From Chlorops oryzae (lineage: Eukaryota; Arthropoda; Insecta; Diptera; Chloropidae), in assembly GCA_020466095.1 (NCBI GenBank), contig CM035806.1:164116379-164180378 (forward strand): a stretch of 64,000 nt of DNA. The letters run 5' to 3'. Below are positions 60,434-64,000 of the stretch, one piece after another. Within the stretch, counting starts at the first letter, position 1, and each line of letters opens with the position of its first letter. A program made the position numbers and the translations under genes. A model generated the notes under the pieces. That model did no database searches, was not told the DNA's origin, and saw only the letters and a list, made by a program, of their open reading frames with translations.

Positions 60434-61895
60434 TGGTTGACTTTTAGTTGACATAAAAATCGTGCAGATTCAGTGAGATTCTGGATAAAATTAACCCTGA
60501 CACCTTCATACATACATATGTATCTTGCAAAAAAAAAAAAAGGAAAAAATACTTCGCAACTCTTCTGACCCTACGCCCAACGCGAAGCTCTACTGTTGCT
60601 TGGCAAACGCCCACTTCCGCTGCTACGGCGCACTGTGGCGTGATAATCCAGTGAAACATTAAAATTGATATTGTAAATGTTGCTTCAAGCGTGACAATTA
60701 CATGTTGCAGTGATTTATGCATCTTCGATGCCCAAAAGAGCAGCAACAGCAGCAAAGCGTTTTGTGTTTTTATTGTTGTTAATTTTGCAGCCTTTTTTCG
60801 GTAGCTGCAGCCACAGAGCGCCACACTTCGTTGCCTGTCAACGTCAGCAAAATTTCCATTGCGTAATGAATTTCGAAATGTGCTTTCGAGTGGTGTAAGC
60901 AGGAATTAATTAGCCAATGATTATTTTCGTTTTCATCCTCGTAAATCAAGTTATTAATGCTATTATGAAAGATCGAGCGAGCGAGGAGCGAGCGAGAGAG
61001 ACAGAGAAGGAAAGCTCCAGAGAGATGTTTTTAAGATGGCCTCTACATATATTTTTTCAGTCCCTCCTTTTTATTCCATCCAACTCGATCCGTTACCAAA
61101 CTTCATTGCTATTTTTTAAATCGAATAATCTCTTTTCTACACTCTTCAACTATTGGTTCTTTATCGTCTGATTCATATTTGATAACTTATCCGCTATTTA
61201 TCCGGTACCCGTCACATGCGGTATTATTTTAGTTAGCCGTTAAGCCTATTAAGTAGATATATTAAAAGTTCTTCATACTGTCTCATCGATCTTCCCGCGA
61301 GGCGAATCAATTTTTGATTTACTTGGCTTGGCAAACCCGCGGTCCCTAGCCAACAGTTCGACCATTCCTGGCAGATTGGGTATATATTTAATTTATAAAA
61401 TGCAAATGGCCTGTATCAAGTAACGGACGGTAGAGCAATTTACCATAATTTTGGTACGACGGGGATCAGGGCCTCACCGACTTAACGGTTGCTTAACGGT
61501 AAGCTGGCACCCCACCATTACCAATAATGGGTTCCAATATTGTGGCTTACATCCTGCATTAGGAAAATATTGGCACACTCTGAAATTCGCACAGTGCGTC
61601 ACTGCGAGGAGGCACACAGTGGCAACCGCCAGTTTGTTAATACTGGCCATGGACATTGAGCTGCCGTAGATTGGAAGCCCACCTAGGGTATTATGTACCC
61701 AAGTTAAACTCAATTATGTATGTCTGTATCGATCTGTCCTCTGACACACTTTGTTGTCCCACCAAATGTGCATCCTGAATGCGGTATGGAAATTTGTCTA
61801 AAATGATAGTATAAAGATTTCTGAGACCTCATTTCTCTACTCTTTATCCGAACTGTTCGAAACTGTTCGGAACTCTTAAAACCAATTTGAATAAT
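60434..61895. other. Intergenic sequence, no gene seen
   Basis: 60540-60910 is a unique, balanced island (CAGCAACAGCAGCAAAGCG and others) that may be regulatory. 61440-61690 is also unique and non-AT-rich, with open frames on both strands but no recognisable protein. Confidence 0.3.
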
Positions 61896-61897
61896 TA

Positions 61898-62301
61898 CAC
61901 TGTGCCTGAAATTGCGACTGAAAAATTGTAACAAGCGGGCGACATAGTCACTTAGTCTAATTTGGGTTACGCTGAGTCCGATGGTATCATTGGTTTATTC
62001 AAGTTGGCTCTAGTTATCGAGATATCTGCATTTCAAGTCGGGTGCGCATTTTTTCGGGTTCGTCGCATTCGATTTCAGGTGTTTGCACTGCGTATGAGTA
62101 ATGTAGATTAAGCATACGGCGCGGCGTTACATACATATGTCGCGTATGCTTAACCGAACAAAAATGAGCAAACTTAAAATGCGGATATCGCAATAACTAG
62201 AGCCAACTTGGAAAAACCAATGATACCATCGGACTGAGCGCACCCAAATTAGGTTTAATGAGTATGTCCCCCGCTTGTTACAATTTTGAGCTAGCACAGT
62301 G
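61898..62301. mobile_element. CACTG-ended foldback element (404 bp)
   Basis: Long imperfect inverted arms of about 120-140 bp start CACTGTGC and share TTGTAACAAGCGGG, CCGATGGTATCATTGGTTT and AAGTTGGCTCTAGTTAT. An inner 11-bp inverted pair TTAAGCATACG frames the centre. TTA is found on both sides (61895-61897, 62302-62304). CACTG ends with a 3-bp duplication suggest a CACTA-like origin, but this is tentative. Confidence 0.75.
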
Positions 62302-62304
62302 TTA

Positions 62305-64000
62305 TCAATTATATTTTCAATTTTATTTTGAAAGCAAGCGAACATTTTTCAGTTATGTGTTTACTATCCGGCTTCGATTTTTCGAAAGATATATCCAGGA
62401 TTTTGCTATCCGGCTTACTCACTATCTATTGCAGTTCATCGCTGTGATGGGTATTATAATGCTTCAACTATATCACATTTCCGCGTTTTATCTTGCGACT
62501 TTTTTCCCAGAATCCTCGAGGAAAGCTTTTTAAGACTTTAGAAAGACATTCTAGCCCATACAATTCGCTTCATTTTATTAATAGGGGTCGAATTGCGAAA
62601 TCACCGATAAGCGCTCATCGACTTGAATATCGTATTCAGAAGAATCTCGATTATCTGAACATCGATTATCCGGCTTTCGATTGTCCAGGGTGTACCCATA
62701 GTTTGATTCAGATAATAATCGGGATTCAACTGAGTTTTTATAAAATTCGAAATTTCGGCTTGATTCTTTGGGTTTTATATCGTTCTTACAAATGAAAAAG
62801 TGGGCGTGTCATATGTAACAATTTGAATGAATTGGAACAAATTTGTTCTCGATGTGGGCGTGGCATCTTAAATATGAATAGTAAAAATATACTTTTTGGA
62901 GCAAAAAACCTTAATTTCATTTAAAATATGTAGCTTTATAAGGATACATTTGATTTGAACAAATCAAATTAATTCATAGAGTTAGACTATAACACCCTTG
63001 ATATTCTTGCAATCAATGCCTTACGATCCATGTCTGTACCGATGTAATATCTGTGCGTACGCGTCAATATAATTTGGCAAGCCAAATTGATTTGATTTAA
63101 TAGAAATCTTTTAAAAACTAATTAAGTATTTCGGTTCCGCTTTGAAGATATCAATCAAGCACCGCGATGGATCCACATGTAATATGTATGGATGTACCTC
63201 ACGAAGGCCGCTCTCATGATGAATTATGAAGAAACGTATCTGAATATGTACCAACTACATATTTACATACATGCATATATCGAAAGTAATTCGTGACTCT
63301 CACTCGCATGAGCACAAAGGTCACTGTGCAAATTCATGCCATCCCATTTGCTTACCCGTCTCTATGGGTCGCCAAATTACCATTACAATTCATAGGTACC
63401 ATTAGAAAAGCTGGGGGAAAAACTATCAAGCTTTGCTGCTTAAATTTTTATATTTTTTTATTTATTTTTTTTATTATTTTTTTTTGAATGACCAAACACA
63501 TATATGCGAATCGATTACGAATAATTGTGTTTCGATATGTGTGCATAGCCAAAAAAAAACTTGGCGGAGGAAATTCAAGTTTTTTTTCTTTTTTACCAAG
63601 TTCGGTAAGAGGATGAATGTCTGCGGTTGCTCCAACCGCAAAGATGGCCAGCCGCAATCGTACAATGGGTGAAAGTCATAATAAAGCCAAACATTTTTGT
63701 CACGAATTCCACTTAAATATCGCGACGGACGATTTTAAAGTGGCCTTGCGAGGTCACAGTCATAACAATGCGTATACAACAACCGAATTTCTTCTATCGA
63801 TGCCAACGATTTTTTTTAACTTTAAATGCACTTCAATTAATCGATTTTAATTGGTTCATTCTTCAAAAGTCAGATGTGAACTTTTTCGATTGTAAGTAGA
63901 TCAGGGTTGGAACTTTACTGGAATTGCAGTAGATTTACTTCGTTTTTTTCAAATATTCGACACTGCGAGAAGCTTAATTTTTGCTCCGATTTTCTTCCTG
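62305..64000. other. Intergenic sequence, no gene seen
   Basis: TATCCGGC and ATTATCCGG words recur at 62365-62425 and 62645-62675, similar to decayed pogo-like ends. The remainder is AT-rich unique sequence to the window edge. Confidence 0.35.
62797..62998 (-). mobile_element. mini-me-like fragment, minus orientation
   Basis: Two GTGGGCGTGG/TGTC blocks and then AGACTATAACACCCTTG, the inverse of the AAGGGTGTTATAGTC 5' start of the family. The core and microsatellite are missing. Confidence 0.45.

Overview
The window is gene-poor, repeat-rich DNA from a dipteran, most likely an acalyptrate schizophoran fly (tephritid- or drosophilid-like). The evidence is the AT-rich base composition, many CATA/TATG microsatellites, several mini-me-type elements with GTCC/GTCT microsatellites and TA-rich cores, tRNA-derived SINEs, and the best match of the only recognisable gene. 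There are no bacterial-type features such as operons, ribosome binding sites, CRISPR arrays or attachment sites.

I find one protein-coding gene with good support, on the minus strand: two coding exons of the fly storkhead-box (STOX) orthologue, called knockout (ko) in Drosophila. The first coding exon, with its ATG, is 45015-45149. The next is 14402-14597. Both have consensus splice sites, they join in phase 0, and together they line up with the N-terminal region of animal STOX proteins. The intron between them is 30.4 kb. The following intron runs off the left edge (at least 14.4 kb), so the exon for the winged-helix domain proper is not in this window. Sequence right of about 45.5 kb is presumed promoter and upstream intergenic DNA.

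Left part (1-14.4 kb, intron 2): two tRNA-like SINE heads, a foldback element, a 0.67-kb direct duplication that carries a small palindromic MITE, two mini-me-like elements (one split by a nested insertion), a 257-bp tandem array, and an ATTGAATG minisatellite that ends about 50 bp from the exon donor.

Middle (14.6-45 kb, intron 1): a giant (GAA)n tract, a second direct duplication (0.7 kb), two near-identical copies of a 732-bp TTAA-flanked MITE (one with a related empty site in the same window), a CCCAGC-ended element, one copy of a 449-bp TA-flanked MITE, two nearly full-length mini-me copies, a SINE interrupted by a foldback MITE, and a 101-bp GTCCGAAA array.

Right part (45.2-64 kb): putative 5' region of ko, two hAT MITEs with 8-bp target duplications, more TTAA MITEs, giant (GA)n and (CAGA)n arrays, a pogo-like element with a 449-bp MITE nested inside it, and two foldback elements. 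No autonomous transposase, reverse transcriptase, rRNA or functional tRNA was recognised. Most long open frames are translations of simple repeats.
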